Below, piece after piece: positions 38,501 through 46,514 of a DNA stretch of 64,000 nucleotides (position 1 is the first letter of the stretch; every line of letters begins with the position of its first letter). The DNA is from JBKBIP01 sp046297495. GTDB taxonomy: Bacteria > Planctomycetota > Planctomycetia > Gemmatales > Gemmataceae. The notes below the pieces were generated by a model that did no database searches, was not told the origin of the DNA, and saw only the letters and a program-made list of their open reading frames with translations. Where the stretch lies: contig JBKBIP010000015.1 of NCBI GenBank assembly GCA_046297495.1, positions 62,001 to 126,000 of the forward strand, read 5' to 3'. Position numbers and translations under genes: made by a program.

Positions 38501-40031
38501 TCACGGACCAGCTAACCAACAAATCCTTGGGGGTCGTCTCGACTCCCTCGACCTGCCAATTGGCGGGTAACTGCACGGCGAGCTGAAACAATCGGCCCTG
38601 CAACAGCTCATAAGCGATCATCGCGGTCAAGGTGGAGCCATCGGGGTCGATTTGCCACCAGGTATACTGATGGACCTTGAATTCGGGACCAGGCGTTTTG
38701 ATCAGCGCTGAAGGTCGTCGGGCGCCGGTGGTGGGTACCAGTCCCGCGCGTAAGGGGATCACCTGCCAAGGGACTGTGCCACTGGAGCTGGTGGAACCGT
38801 TAGCGCCGGCAGGTGTCTCCACGAAGCGGAAGGTGCCGCTTTGCCAGTCCTCAAGTTGAATGGCCGGATGGACGCGCAGTTGAATGGTTTCACCACGCTG
38901 GACGGCATCCGCCACCTGGATTTCGGGACAGGTCCAGAGACGATTCGCCGCCAACGTACCCAAGCACCGAATTTGCAGTGTCTGACGCTCGCCTTCGTGG
39001 ATTGGATCACTCAGTCGAATGAGGACCGTGGCGGGGGTGTTTCCTTTCCCGCTTTGCAATTCCCAGGCTTCCAAATTGGGAATCATCACCGCGTAGGGGC
39101 GCAACGTCGGGTCCACGCGACAAATCAAGCGATCCACGAAACCTTGGACGATTTCCAAATCGATGTCCACCTCGACTTCGACTTGTCCGGGTGACAAATC
39201 CATGCGACTATGCGACTGGGCCAACAGCAAGGGATTGGTTCGATGGGGGCCGCCCGCCTGGCGAATGGTCAACAAGAGCTGCGACTGGCCGGCGAAACTG
39301 ACGCGCCATAAGCGCCGCTCCGCTTGCTCCGCGGGAAACGGCCCCGTGAGCAGCGCCATTTCCTCGGACACAATGACCACACGGTCGGCGGGCAAGTCCA
39401 GCTCCAAGGTGGCGACGGCGGTAGGGGAAACCTTCAGCTCAAAATGGAGGCCGCTTGGATGCTGCGTCCCGCGCGCGGACCATTCCAGGTTCAGGGTGTG
39501 TTCCCCCGGAGTTTCGACCAGCAGCGCAGGGCCGGAGCCATCCAGGTTCCCCAAGACCGCGTCTCGGCTATCCGCCCAACGCGCTTGCCGAATGGCCAGA
39601 TTCATGGACTGCAAACCCAATAGCCCCGGCTTGGGATCGGTATGGACGATCTTCCAAACACCACTCTTGCCCACCAAGGCCTGATCTTCGAGAACGGCGC
39701 GATAGTGGGATTCGACCAGACAGGGGGGAATCGGGCGCTGAGCGATTGCCTGCGCGGCTTGGGCGACCAAGTCCTCAAAATAGGCGCGGGGTATCTGGCG
39801 GAGCGTCCCCTGGTGCAGCTCCGCCAATCGCTTGGCCACTTGGTCCGGCGCCAAGGGAACCCATTGGATGGGCACCGGCGACGTCGTGGTCTTCGCGTCC
39901 GGCGCCGACAGGCGTGGCTTCTCCGCGCCGCTGACCAGCAGTGTCCCACTCAGGACGCCAAGCACCAGCCCAGCCATCACGCCGCCGCGAGTCAGGTTCC
40001 AATAGGTTTGGTAGTTGGGAACGAAGCGCAT
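32547..40031 (-). CDS. Giant membrane-anchored protein, planctomycete type
   Basis: 2494 residues. After an N-terminal signal or anchor (about 20-37), the first half (about 40-1240) is beta-rich. A block of three hydrophobic helices follows at about 1245-1315. A fourth hydrophobic segment, KPVVAGVLLLAGGAWG near 1336, ends in AVVQAADA and looks like an internal signal peptide. The second half (about 1360-2400) is again beta-rich with a Trp/Arg-rich pattern, then two or three C-terminal helices. So it looks like two ancestral secreted/membrane proteins fused. I recognise no domain. It is co-directional with the 1107-residue gene, 126 nt apart. ATG 40031 has GAGGG 9 nt upstream. Confidence 0.8.
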   Translation of the reverse strand: MRFVPNYQTYWNLTRGGVMAGLVLGVLSGTLLVSGAEKPRLSAPDAKTTTSPVPIQWVPLAPDQVAKRLAELHQGTLRQIPRAYFEDLVAQAAQAIAQRPIPPCLVESHYRAVLEDQALVGKSGVWKIVHTDPKPGLLGLQSMNLAIRQARWADSRDAVLGNLDGSGPALLVETPGEHTLNLEWSARGTQHPSGLHFELKVSPTAVATLELDLPADRVVIVSEEMALLTGPFPAEQAERRLWRVSFAGQSQLLLTIRQAGGPHRTNPLLLAQSHSRMDLSPGQVEVEVDIDLEIVQGFVDRLICRVDPTLRPYAVMIPNLEAWELQSGKGNTPATVLIRLSDPIHEGERQTLQIRCLGTLAANRLWTCPEIQVADAVQRGETIQLRVHPAIQLEDWQSGTFRFVETPAGANGSTSSSGTVPWQVIPLRAGLVPTTGARRPSALIKTPGPEFKVHQYTWWQIDPDGSTLTAMIAYELLQGRLFQLAVQLPANWQVEGVETTPKDLLVSWSVTRDGNKNVLIADLSHSLTPSADGWQRLHLRLRPTTPLEMTSGAAAIPDVIPLGARSREGALAITLPPLLRAVVQSSVPVSAPSAAQQWQADPAHPLRNPPWEDMLPDHLMLYHGQIVAGTVRLRPRPLRIASRCQSQIVLASGRASALIRLELQPEGGILQSVDFLTTIPVNGVWNWKTIRGTNRVVETQRLQTREAVGHLALLAAGTPLHAASLSGALPYQGSWWRLVLDRPLRERLDLEVTLDLGEPSTLTTPSALLTPLAGTMPLDAAVFTMASQLTPTPNGEERRWEVPLITVPGAERMEGEVTLYLAGTDLVQVDTTGLSAAEPGASWRTYRYGHPPLRLALRGRSPQADRSAETVADAAWLTVYVEPNGRLLHHFRFHVWNWRQGNLPVLLPAGATPVSARVDGRWTNELELVAALDGSDGPTVLFEVPTLLGTRRHSFELIYTTNQPLGTLWTHLQAPVPKLPVQTLSFRRTWRLPPDITPVTEMGLVRLPSGSRSTKRSLPMDPRALWSGWFGDTASVTADTTGQTRQQQLLAQALSALRQQRDNHDDWTLGQVLSQLALEYLENQVPLVVDVWSLQAEGIGPMTRLLLKDWTPPTLSPTRPPRGMVDSVPGPWDALQLVCVLTPSTPLLTTRRQLESWQHAGLTQENLFSIHQAVAEAAAKGHDRSGRFRTVLAWLPVGEEAGVALDGPMPPTNGSLVPDGFGVDWTEWEPVAGAEHPDLLWVVRHDALVALGIIWAGVLLLIADRFRRTANRWRWQLLLVWLVVGGLAMLWLPTSLQPLFWWPTLAGLLVALIRCLRHQRRSSSETVHRFKNEKPVVAGVLLLAGGAWGISSCRMFPAVVQAADAPPTTVYLTRDEHGDTVLAPTALIEQLETFIQQRRITTQDAVLVSGAYRGEVVGNTARLTARYKVYSFVERATLHLPLAGVQLESPLLDGAPTVVRALPKATEGYTLTIKGTGFHDLELPMSVPLPLAADGQELRCTIPDLPTSRLHLLLPADARNLLLPGCRGTHMTAHQNAGAQQPAGTLLTADLGRTSALSVRWWREERSSQPDDLQVEEAYLWQLHPTASRLVGLLRYESPQSTLMRLEVEIPPNLEVRNVEAVVSGVVADNSLTRLSQWEVLPLEGKQVLRLRFQRPVTSRLQVTLELVPNQPLGEDVVLPFPTPLKVSSSRRLLAYQVEDMEATIQVARAMIGVERSSMPETFEQLLGRPWRLARQKDLGVPENAFWGTRGGVPFLRLQLRQAPQRPRAEQIVSWKVGTKQADVMATARVHDLRGSLVEWEVPAAVNLIAVQGANVRYWSRTGSTVQVWLQRPASAATLELTGWLPRGAKDAQRFRLLPLPLRVARDPQTVVQVTAHPGLVIQPIQVTNLQAETDVPHPESDWTFQTSSPTYQGTFQVAPAPASAEAGLLTFAEVRDQTLTCVTTLVYPIPRGELRNLTLSLRNWAGGEVRLQANHVAQQWEFQRAGTRYWVLDLHPGVTDSYRLTLTVHLPLDSTYEVTMPDVQLEGINHEPVQVARWLAAAGSALEADAVQGLREVAEPAATLARWPGELARWRRVGGTVWQVMDTDWRLRLRPSLPGRAAPSVQVLLTEQTLTVIDGQRWLHEASYWLHHESGADLVVTLPANADVVSVIIDGSPTPPLQAEQDRLWLPLPGRAGARLLQLRWVFPEGSAPLSRPILEVPQLDSVTSGPVLWSVYVPTGFLARAESDAWSMESYPHQSIAAITDPKQDLFRANAAGQELRRAQAQLNLMAFLLAQVRDRRDFSSVSQLVATRNRFERYCRQAEYRLALEDAPVMDSGPQGQPLPQWLHELRQRWQELTRSSAVEELLAESKEWVSPSDEARAPASVTPDIQGFSMEPLPVQGTLQQWYSPTGSTVPRVSLMAQEERQTRENRTRSIILIGLVLVIWILAFFPRALVWPEQLALLGVLGLVLFGSGWGLLFGLLPVVWLTARLTRWRRKSRLGRVTPTAPIG

Positions 40032-40163
40032 CAGCAATGTCCCTCAGGGAAAGCAGTCCTACTGGGGCGGACGGTTCCAGCGATGCATGGCTGGGGTAGC
40101 GGTCGAACACTCGGACGCGAAACGTCCCTCATCCAAGCCGTCCCAGGTGGATCCACCATGCAA

Positions 40164-43100
40164 TCAACTCGCTCCCGCGGGGGGGGGAACGGCGTCCACC
40201 GTGGACGGTTCGCCACGTATCCGCACTTTACTGCTGCCTCTGGTCACGGATGATCCCGAACGCACGCGGCTGAAGCCGGGCATGAAGATCAATTGGCGCC
40301 GGTACCGTTGCTGTAACATCCATTGGATACCCAATACCAGCGCTAAAATTAGAATACCGGGCTGACTGCCATAGACGATCAAGGGCAAGAAGGACGGCCA
40401 CCAGACACCCAGAGTGATTCCCGTCAGTCCCAGCACCGCCAGAATGCACCAGAACTGCGCGCGTGAGAGAGGGGCGTAGTACAAGAGCAAGCCGACAGTC
40501 AGCACCACCAAGGAACAGAGCAGCAACCAAACCTGCTGCGGTACGTGCATGATCGACAATGGTTGCAAAGTAGTTTGCCAACAAACCAAGCTAGGTCGGT
40601 TCGGATTGCCAGCGGTACTACCGGAGAACCAGCGCTCCAAATCATCATGGCTGGCGGACGCCCTCGGAGCAGGCAACCAACCGCGCAGTCCCCATTGTTG
40701 CTCCACGGTCGTTCCTCTCCCCTGTTCAAACGCCACCCAATTGCCAGGTAGCTCCACCTGCCAGCGTACCCGTCCCAGAAAGACGTTGCCACGCAGTTGG
40801 GGCGGTTGAAACGAAGTCCAAAACGACATCCGCGACAGCAAGCCGCCGCTGTTCGCGGCGCCAATCCCTGGTGTGATCACGTAATAAACATCGAGTACCA
40901 TCGGATATTGATGGCTTTCCGGCTGTGGCATCCGCAAACGGACCAGGTGCCCCCGGTCGTTGGGTGGAACATGGTCATCCAAGGGTTCCATGTTGGGAAT
41001 GTGGCCGTCCAACCGTAAGTCGAGGTTTAAGCTGGAGATGGTCCCGCCGCGCGTGGGTAGTTCCAGGTCGAGCGTCCGGGTGGTCAGCTTGTTGATGAGA
41101 AAGCGGGTGCGATACTCTTGTTCGCCGTTCTCCCGAACGAACACTTGAACCAACACGCGGTCCACGGCAATCGCGGCCAACGGCGCCAGAGCCGATTCCG
41201 TCAAGGCGATGACCAAGGGTAGGTCGGTGCCGGTGGCCCGCATGACCAGGGAAGGGAGCCGGTCCCGTCCGGGAACAATTTCGGGGGGCCGAATTTCCCA
41301 CACCCGACTGGCCAGAACCGGCTTGACGCCGGGGTCGCTCCACACGCGGACCTGCGTGAGCGTTTGCGTGGCATCCGCGCACCAAAACAGCGGCACAACG
41401 AAGTCACGCTGAGCAACTCGCGAGTCGGCGGCCGGCAGATCGAACCAGTATTCCAGCGTGACTTCCCGTTTTTGAAACGCGGCGTCGTCCAGCTCGAGAA
41501 TACCGATCAGGTCGGCTTGAGGGACCAACACCCCCCCCTGCACGATGGGCAAACGCTCGCGGGCCAAGCCGGGCATATGAACCCGTAGTTGCCGGAGTCG
41601 TTCGCGCGGAAAGCGGAAGCGGCAACGCACATGAGCTTGAGCCGCTTCCAGGTTGAGGGAGACATCCATGCTCGTGTCCACCGACAAGTCGAGGCGATGT
41701 TGACGCCAGCCTAAATCGACATGGGTAGGAGCCTGATCGAATCGCCAGGCTCCTTGCCCGGTGTTCGTCAAGGGCATACGTGGCTCCCACGCGACGTGGG
41801 ACATTTCCCAGCCCTCCGGCAAATGGATGTGGAACTCCCCCCCTTGATCCAAGGTGTTGCGTGGCTGGGGCAACAACAAGATGGCATCTTGTACGTCGTC
41901 CGCCATCGCCACCAAGCCGTGCAACGTCACGCGGAATTCCGCTTTCTCCGGTGAGACGAATGGCCCGCCTTGCGCCTGCGCCAGTTTGATGAGCGCTCGG
42001 GCCGCTCCCTTCTCCGGTTCCAGCAGCTCGACGCTTTCCACCAAGGTCGCCGGCTCCGCTCGAATCTGACGCAGGTTGTTCGGGACTTCCACTTCCAAGC
42101 GATCCACGATCATCCGAACCGGCGTGATGTGAATATCCGTGCGAATCAACCACCCTTCCGAGGTGAGCTGGAGATGATGAACGAGGCGCGATTGCAAGAC
42201 GCCTTGGAGTTTTTCCACGTCCAGCTCCACAAGCGGGGGCGGCGGCGCGGCCCGGACCACGTTGGGAAGATTGAAATAGTGATACATGACAGACGTGCCG
42301 GATTCCGGACGTTGGGCTTCCGGCACCGGCATGGGAATGATTTCGCCGCGCGGCGTGACGCGCACGCGCACGTCAGCCGGTGCTTTAATCAAGATTCGGC
42401 CTTGTTGGCGAAATGCGTTCAGGACGAAATACGGCCCCACGGCCAGTCGTTGACCGTTGCGCATTTGGCGTTGACGAATATGCACGGTCAGCGGCCCACT
42501 ACCCGGTTCGGTGAGCTGGACCGTCCAGACGGGGTTCTTGGCGTCGGTCGGGGGAACAACCGTCGCATATTGCTGGTTGGGCAGCTCCACGATGGCCTGA
42601 GTGGGAGCGTAAATTTTCCAAACATCGGTTTGACCGCGCAACGTTTTCAAAGTCAAGCGGGCCGTGGTCGTGATTTGATTCTCCTCCACCAGCACATCGA
42701 TCTCGCCTTGGGAGTCCACCAGCGGTTGATCGGGCTGCTGAGGGGTTGGACCGCGCCAGCTGATCTCCAGCCGATCCGTGGGACCCAAGGCCAACGCGCG
42801 GCGTTGGGGATTGCGTGCGCGGAGCGAGACAGCGGTTTCCACCTGTTCCCGTTCCCGAAACTTCGCATCCAGCTGTTCGCGTTCCCGGAACTTGATGCGC
42901 ACATCTTGAACGGCGTCTGGCCCATCAAAGGCTTCCAATAATGTCACCGCCGCGCGTGGCAAGCTCAATTCAAAGCCGCGTTGCTGGTCGCGCACGAATA
43001 CAGGGACTTCCATGTCCAGGATCACGGTGTATGGGTGATCTTTCTTTTCCAGGCGCACCAGGAACCCATCGTCCCCCGGCGGCAACAAGATGGGCAGCTG

Positions 43101-43487
43101 GCCGTCGTCGAAGCGCGCCGCGATGGGCCGCGCTTTGTGACACCCCAAAGCGATAAGTTCCCGCGCTTCCTCCGTCACGATGTGGAAGGTGGCTTGCACC
43201 CGCACGACATCGCCGACCACCCGCCCCGTCAACCTGCATTCATTGGGCACGCGCGGTTTGGACACGGCTTCGAGCAGCGCGCGCAGGCGATCCCGCTCGT
43301 CGAGCAATTTTTGAAATTCGCGGAGAACGTCCGCGGGTAGTTTCGGGAGCAACTCCATCTCCCCCGCGGCGCGCGGCGCGGACGGCTCCTGGGCAGGCGG
43401 AGCGGTGGCTGGTTGAGCTGCCAGACAGGCCAGCGTCCATACAATGCCGAGCGCCGCGCGCGCTGCCACTTGTCGGCTGGTCTTCAC
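40164..43487 (-). CDS. Large membrane-anchored protein, likely paralogue of the giant gene
   Basis: 1107 residues. A signal peptide (about 1-30) precedes a coiled segment EFQKLLDERDRLRALLEAV near 58-77, then a large beta-rich region. Three C-terminal transmembrane helices lie near 985-1062 (VWLLLCSLVVLTVGLLLYY, FWCILAVLGLTGITLGVWW, GILILALVLGIQWML). The opening beta region (RLTGRVVGDVVRVQATFHIV) runs parallel in pattern to the second half of the giant protein (VSGAYRGEVVGNTARLTARY), suggesting common ancestry. Function unknown; perhaps an envelope structural or sensor complex with the neighbour. GTG start with AAAGGA upstream. Confidence 0.78.
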   Translation of the reverse strand: MKTSRQVAARAALGIVWTLACLAAQPATAPPAQEPSAPRAAGEMELLPKLPADVLREFQKLLDERDRLRALLEAVSKPRVPNECRLTGRVVGDVVRVQATFHIVTEEARELIALGCHKARPIAARFDDGQLPILLPPGDDGFLVRLEKKDHPYTVILDMEVPVFVRDQQRGFELSLPRAAVTLLEAFDGPDAVQDVRIKFREREQLDAKFREREQVETAVSLRARNPQRRALALGPTDRLEISWRGPTPQQPDQPLVDSQGEIDVLVEENQITTTARLTLKTLRGQTDVWKIYAPTQAIVELPNQQYATVVPPTDAKNPVWTVQLTEPGSGPLTVHIRQRQMRNGQRLAVGPYFVLNAFRQQGRILIKAPADVRVRVTPRGEIIPMPVPEAQRPESGTSVMYHYFNLPNVVRAAPPPPLVELDVEKLQGVLQSRLVHHLQLTSEGWLIRTDIHITPVRMIVDRLEVEVPNNLRQIRAEPATLVESVELLEPEKGAARALIKLAQAQGGPFVSPEKAEFRVTLHGLVAMADDVQDAILLLPQPRNTLDQGGEFHIHLPEGWEMSHVAWEPRMPLTNTGQGAWRFDQAPTHVDLGWRQHRLDLSVDTSMDVSLNLEAAQAHVRCRFRFPRERLRQLRVHMPGLARERLPIVQGGVLVPQADLIGILELDDAAFQKREVTLEYWFDLPAADSRVAQRDFVVPLFWCADATQTLTQVRVWSDPGVKPVLASRVWEIRPPEIVPGRDRLPSLVMRATGTDLPLVIALTESALAPLAAIAVDRVLVQVFVRENGEQEYRTRFLINKLTTRTLDLELPTRGGTISSLNLDLRLDGHIPNMEPLDDHVPPNDRGHLVRLRMPQPESHQYPMVLDVYYVITPGIGAANSGGLLSRMSFWTSFQPPQLRGNVFLGRVRWQVELPGNWVAFEQGRGTTVEQQWGLRGWLPAPRASASHDDLERWFSGSTAGNPNRPSLVCWQTTLQPLSIMHVPQQVWLLLCSLVVLTVGLLLYYAPLSRAQFWCILAVLGLTGITLGVWWPSFLPLIVYGSQPGILILALVLGIQWMLQQRYRRQLIFMPGFSRVRSGSSVTRGSSKVRIRGEPSTVDAVPPPAGAS

Positions 43488-43601
43488 GATGGTTCCTTTC
43501 CTACTGGCGCAAGGCGATAGATGGGAACGGGCATTCGTGGCCGCTGGGGCCGCCTTGGTTACGCCCTCATGTCATTACGCCCCAGTGATGGGACGCTGTT
43601 C

Positions 43602-43607
43602 ATTATA
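43602..43607 (-). promoter_or_regulatory. Candidate -10 box for the giant-protein genes
   Basis: Exact TATAAT on the minus strand, about 115 nt before the GTG at 43487. The -35 region is poor, so this is tentative. Confidence 0.3.
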
Positions 43608-43742
43608 ACTGGATAATAAGAAATTACAGGCGGTGGTTTCTCTATTTTTACATTCGTGCCAGTTCGAGCAACCGGGCCGAACCACCTGTAGCAGCTATGA
43701 CAAGAATAAAGGGGGGATAAGAAATACGTGAAATTATCCGAG

Positions 43743-43812
43743 AAGGCGAGCGGGGGCCGTCAGACCCCCAGTATCTCGCCCCAACCAGCGGGCTTAACGC
43801 CCCCCGCGCGCC
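43743..43812. repeat. REP-like palindromic element, copy 2
   Basis: GGCGAGCGGGGGCCGTCAG at the left and TTAACGCCCCCCGCGCGCC at the right pair imperfectly. Block order matches 868-938. It follows the cytochrome gene directly. Confidence 0.55.
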
Positions 43813-43827
43813 TTTTTCGGAAGTTCG

Positions 43828-44433
43828 TTACTGCCGGAAGACGCTGTGGCAGGCGGCGCAGGTGCCGTCGAGCTTGAAGGCGGCCTTGTTGACGGCGCCC
43901 GGGTCCTTCTTCTTGATGGCCTCGGCCAGAGCGATGCTCTCCTTGGCCATCTCATCCGACCACTTGATCCAATCCGCCTTGCGCTTGCTGGGGGCTTGGT
44001 GCTTGCTGATCTCGCCGATGGCGGCGGAGATGTAGGCCGCGCGCAGCAGGGCTTGTTCATTTTTCGCCAAATCTTGCGCGTTGGGAGCGGCTTTGCCAAA
44101 TTCGATGATCACGCGCTCGATGCCATCGGGAGTGATCTCCCCCGGCTTGTCGCCAACGCCGATGCCTCCCGTGACCTTGCCGGCCGCCGTGACCCGACGC
44201 AGGGCCATGATGTACATAATGTCTTCCACTTCCTCGTATTTCTTGGCGATGTCCGCGGATTGCTTCTTCACGGCGGCGGCGTCCCCTTTTTCAATCGCCG
44301 AAGCTAATTTCAGGACGGCGGCGCGCATTTCCGCTTCATCATCCGCTTGAAGGTTGCTGTTGCTGGCCCACAGCAGCACGGCCAAAGCCACCACGGCGGA
44401 ACTCATCATCCACCAACGTGCGTGCGTTCTCAT
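43828..44433 (-). CDS. Cytochrome c'-like periplasmic protein
   Basis: 201 residues with a signal peptide (about 1-30). The body is helical with many Ala/Lys/Glu residues. A single CxxCH haem-binding motif, CAACHSVF, lies at the extreme C-terminus (about 193-197), as in class II cytochromes c'. The length is somewhat more than the usual 130-150 residues because of an extra N-terminal helical region. It should bind one covalent haem in the periplasm and carry electrons or bind small gases such as NO. AGAAGGAG precedes the ATG. DUF1501 lies upstream on the same strand, a gap of 254 nt with a strong hairpin between. Confidence 0.78.
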   Translation of the reverse strand: MRTHARWWMMSSAVVALAVLLWASNSNLQADDEAEMRAAVLKLASAIEKGDAAAVKKQSADIAKKYEEVEDIMYIMALRRVTAAGKVTGGIGVGDKPGEITPDGIERVIIEFGKAAPNAQDLAKNEQALLRAAYISAAIGEISKHQAPSKRKADWIKWSDEMAKESIALAEAIKKKDPGAVNKAAFKLDGTCAACHSVFRQ

Positions 44434-44602
44434 GCAATTCTCCTTCTGGGAGGTTAACAAGAAAAACTCGAAACGTGGCGGAGAAACAAGGTGTGATCGA
44501 CCCCCCCCGCCCGTGAGTAACCCACAACGCATAGATATTATGATGGGGATTTCGTCTCTGGCAAGAAAATAGCGCGCGAAACGGCGTTGATTTTCGATGG
44601 CT

Positions 44603-44638
44603 GGATTGGCGCGGGTCCACAGCCCCCCGCGCCAATCC
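44603..44638. terminator. 13-bp perfect hairpin after the DUF1501 gene
   Basis: GGATTGGCGCGGG (44603-44615) and CCCGCGCCAATCC (44626-44638). No T-run follows on the minus strand. It could end the DUF1501 transcript or be a palindromic repeat. Confidence 0.45.
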
Positions 44639-44687
44639 ATTCCGCATCAAGAGCGAACAGTCCGAACCTTCCGGGGAGACCGCCAGC

Positions 44688-46019
44688 TCAGCCGACCAGC
44701 TGGCGAATGGGCTTGCCTTGCGGCACCAACTCAATCGGTCGGCCATCTTGCGCGCGATACCAGGTGTGCAGCGGCACGCCGAGGGTGTGGTAAATGGTGG
44801 CGGCCAAATCTTGCGGCGTCGCCGGGTCGTTGATGACATATTCTCCCAAGGCATTGGTGGCGCCGACGACTTCGCCGGTACGGACGCCGCCGCCCCCCAT
44901 GCAGGCCACTCCCGCCGTCGCCCAGTGATCGCGCCCCGCCGAGGGGTTGATCTTCGGCGTCCGGCCAAAGTCACCGAACCATACCACCAACGTGTTGTCC
45001 AGCAAGCCGCGATCGTGCAGGTCTTGCAGCAAGGCGGCATAGGCCTGATCGAGGATCGGCAGCTTGCGTTCCTTCAAGGTGCGGAAGTTGTTCTGGTGCG
45101 TGTCCCAGCCGCCATCCGTCACGGTCACGAAATGGACACCGGCTTCGATCAGCCGCCGGGCCAGCAAGCACGATTGGCCGAACTGACTCCGGCCATAGCG
45201 TTCCCGCAGCCGGTCGGGTTCTTCCTCCAGGTTGAATGCTTTCTTGGCGGCGGGGGAGGTGATCAGGCCATGAGCCTTTTCATAGAAGACATCGCGGGCT
45301 TGCACCGATTGCGAGCTTTCCTCGATGTTCTTCTGATAGCGGTCCAGCTCGGCCAGCATGTGATAGCGCCGTTCCAGCCGAGAGCGTTCGGCGTCGTTGG
45401 CCAAGCTCAGATCGCGCACCTTGAAGCTCGGCGCGTTGGGGTCTTCGTGAATTTCAAAGGGGTTGTATTGGTCTCCCAAGAAGCCCGCGATGCCGCCGTT
45501 GAAACGCCGGTCGATGAACCGCCCCAGCTGCACGAACGGGAAAATGCCATTCGGATAACCCCGCTCCTTGGCGATCACCGAACCGAAGCACGGAAACGGC
45601 AGCGAGGCGTTGAATTTGTGGCCGGTCATCATGAGGTGATCGGCGACGCCGTGGCTGCCGTTCTGCGGATTGTGGCCGCGAATGATGCTGTACTTATCGG
45701 TCTGCTGGGCCAGGTGCGGCAGGTGTTCGGAGATGCGAATCCCCGGCAACGTGGTCGGGATGGTGTTGAATTCGCCGCGCACCTCGGCCGGCGCGTCGGG
45801 CTTGGGATCGAAGGTCTCGTGATGGCTGGGCCCCCCTTGCATCCACATCAGGATGCAGTTGACCGTCTTGCCGGCTGGATTCGCGTCGGCGGCGAGCTGC
45901 TTCAGCCGCAGGAACCCCGGCAAGGTCAAGCCCAAGGCCGACAAGCCGCCGATGCGCAGAAACTCACGGCGCGTCCCGCCCGTGCAATCCGACGTTCTTC
46001 CGGTGATGAAATCCAACAT
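44688..46019 (-). CDS. DUF1501-domain protein
   Basis: 443 residues of the planctomycete DUF1501 family. The N-terminus has a twin-arginine motif TRREFLRIGG followed by a hydrophobic stretch, so export through Tat is likely. Family marks include NCILMWMQGGPSHHETFDPKP, IRGHNPQNGSHGVADHLMMTGH, GVHFVTVTDGGWDTHQNNF and VWFGDFGRTPKINPSAGRDHW, resembling sulfatase/phosphatase-type metal sites. The enzymatic role is not established; DUF1501 genes often neighbour DUF1549/1553 cytochrome genes, not seen here. I chose ATG 46019; GGGGAG precedes it. It is transcribed toward the cytochrome c' gene. Confidence 0.85.
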   Translation of the reverse strand: MLDFITGRTSDCTGGTRREFLRIGGLSALGLTLPGFLRLKQLAADANPAGKTVNCILMWMQGGPSHHETFDPKPDAPAEVRGEFNTIPTTLPGIRISEHLPHLAQQTDKYSIIRGHNPQNGSHGVADHLMMTGHKFNASLPFPCFGSVIAKERGYPNGIFPFVQLGRFIDRRFNGGIAGFLGDQYNPFEIHEDPNAPSFKVRDLSLANDAERSRLERRYHMLAELDRYQKNIEESSQSVQARDVFYEKAHGLITSPAAKKAFNLEEEPDRLRERYGRSQFGQSCLLARRLIEAGVHFVTVTDGGWDTHQNNFRTLKERKLPILDQAYAALLQDLHDRGLLDNTLVVWFGDFGRTPKINPSAGRDHWATAGVACMGGGGVRTGEVVGATNALGEYVINDPATPQDLAATIYHTLGVPLHTWYRAQDGRPIELVPQGKPIRQLVG

Positions 46020-46514
46020 GGCAATCCACTCCCCCCAAGGTGGCAGGATGATAGTAGATAGGAATTCGTATGGTCCCATCCTCGTGGGCGTGATCGAGGC
46101 GGTTGGTTGCTTGGCGGTGGCTCGCGCCGTCCCCCTCCAGCGCGAACGGCAAGGCGGGTTTAAGGTGGGCTGGGCAATAATGCTGCTCCCACCTCCTCAG
46201 ATTGGCCGGCTTCAGGGCCGTTGTCAATAGAAAAAAGCCAATTCTTGTCCGAGAAAAGGGGACGCGACTCGAATTCGATGGCTGTCGGATGGCGCCACGC
46301 TCAACTGTCAAGCAAATTCGAGTCGCGTCCCCTTTTCATCTTTTCATCCGCGTCCGCGCGGGTGGACGTGCGCGCCACCGGCGCGTAGAATAAAATTGCC
46401 GCGCTAGTCAATTCCTGTTTGGTGTTCCAATGTCTTGCGGTGCCGTTCGTCAGGAGACGACGCCACGCGGAGTGATTCCCCCCAATCCAGAGTGCAAGGG
46501 AAAGCAGTAACATC
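46020..46514. other. Divergent spacer with long palindrome
   Basis: 495 nt between the DUF1501 and YrdC/phosphatase genes, presumably holding both promoters. It contains the 22-bp palindrome at 46254-46336 and a GGTGGG/CCCACC pairing near 46166-46193. No gene found. Confidence 0.5.
46254..46336. repeat. Long inverted repeat with GGGGAC arms
   Basis: AAAAGGGGACGCGACTCGAATT (46254-46275 in part) pairs perfectly over 22 bp with 46315-46336, which ends GTCCCCTTTT; the loop is 39 nt. A related GGGGAC/T-run pattern occurs near 22290-22310 and 24200. Such arms resemble elements moved by REP-associated transposases. Confidence 0.6.

Larger units (their letters stand above)
43488..43827. other. Spacer with promoter and REP-like element
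   Basis: 340 nt between the large membrane genes and the cytochrome gene. A TATAAT at 43607-43602 (minus strand) is a candidate -10 for the giant-protein operon; the REP-like element occupies 43743-43812. Nothing else recognised. Confidence 0.45.
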
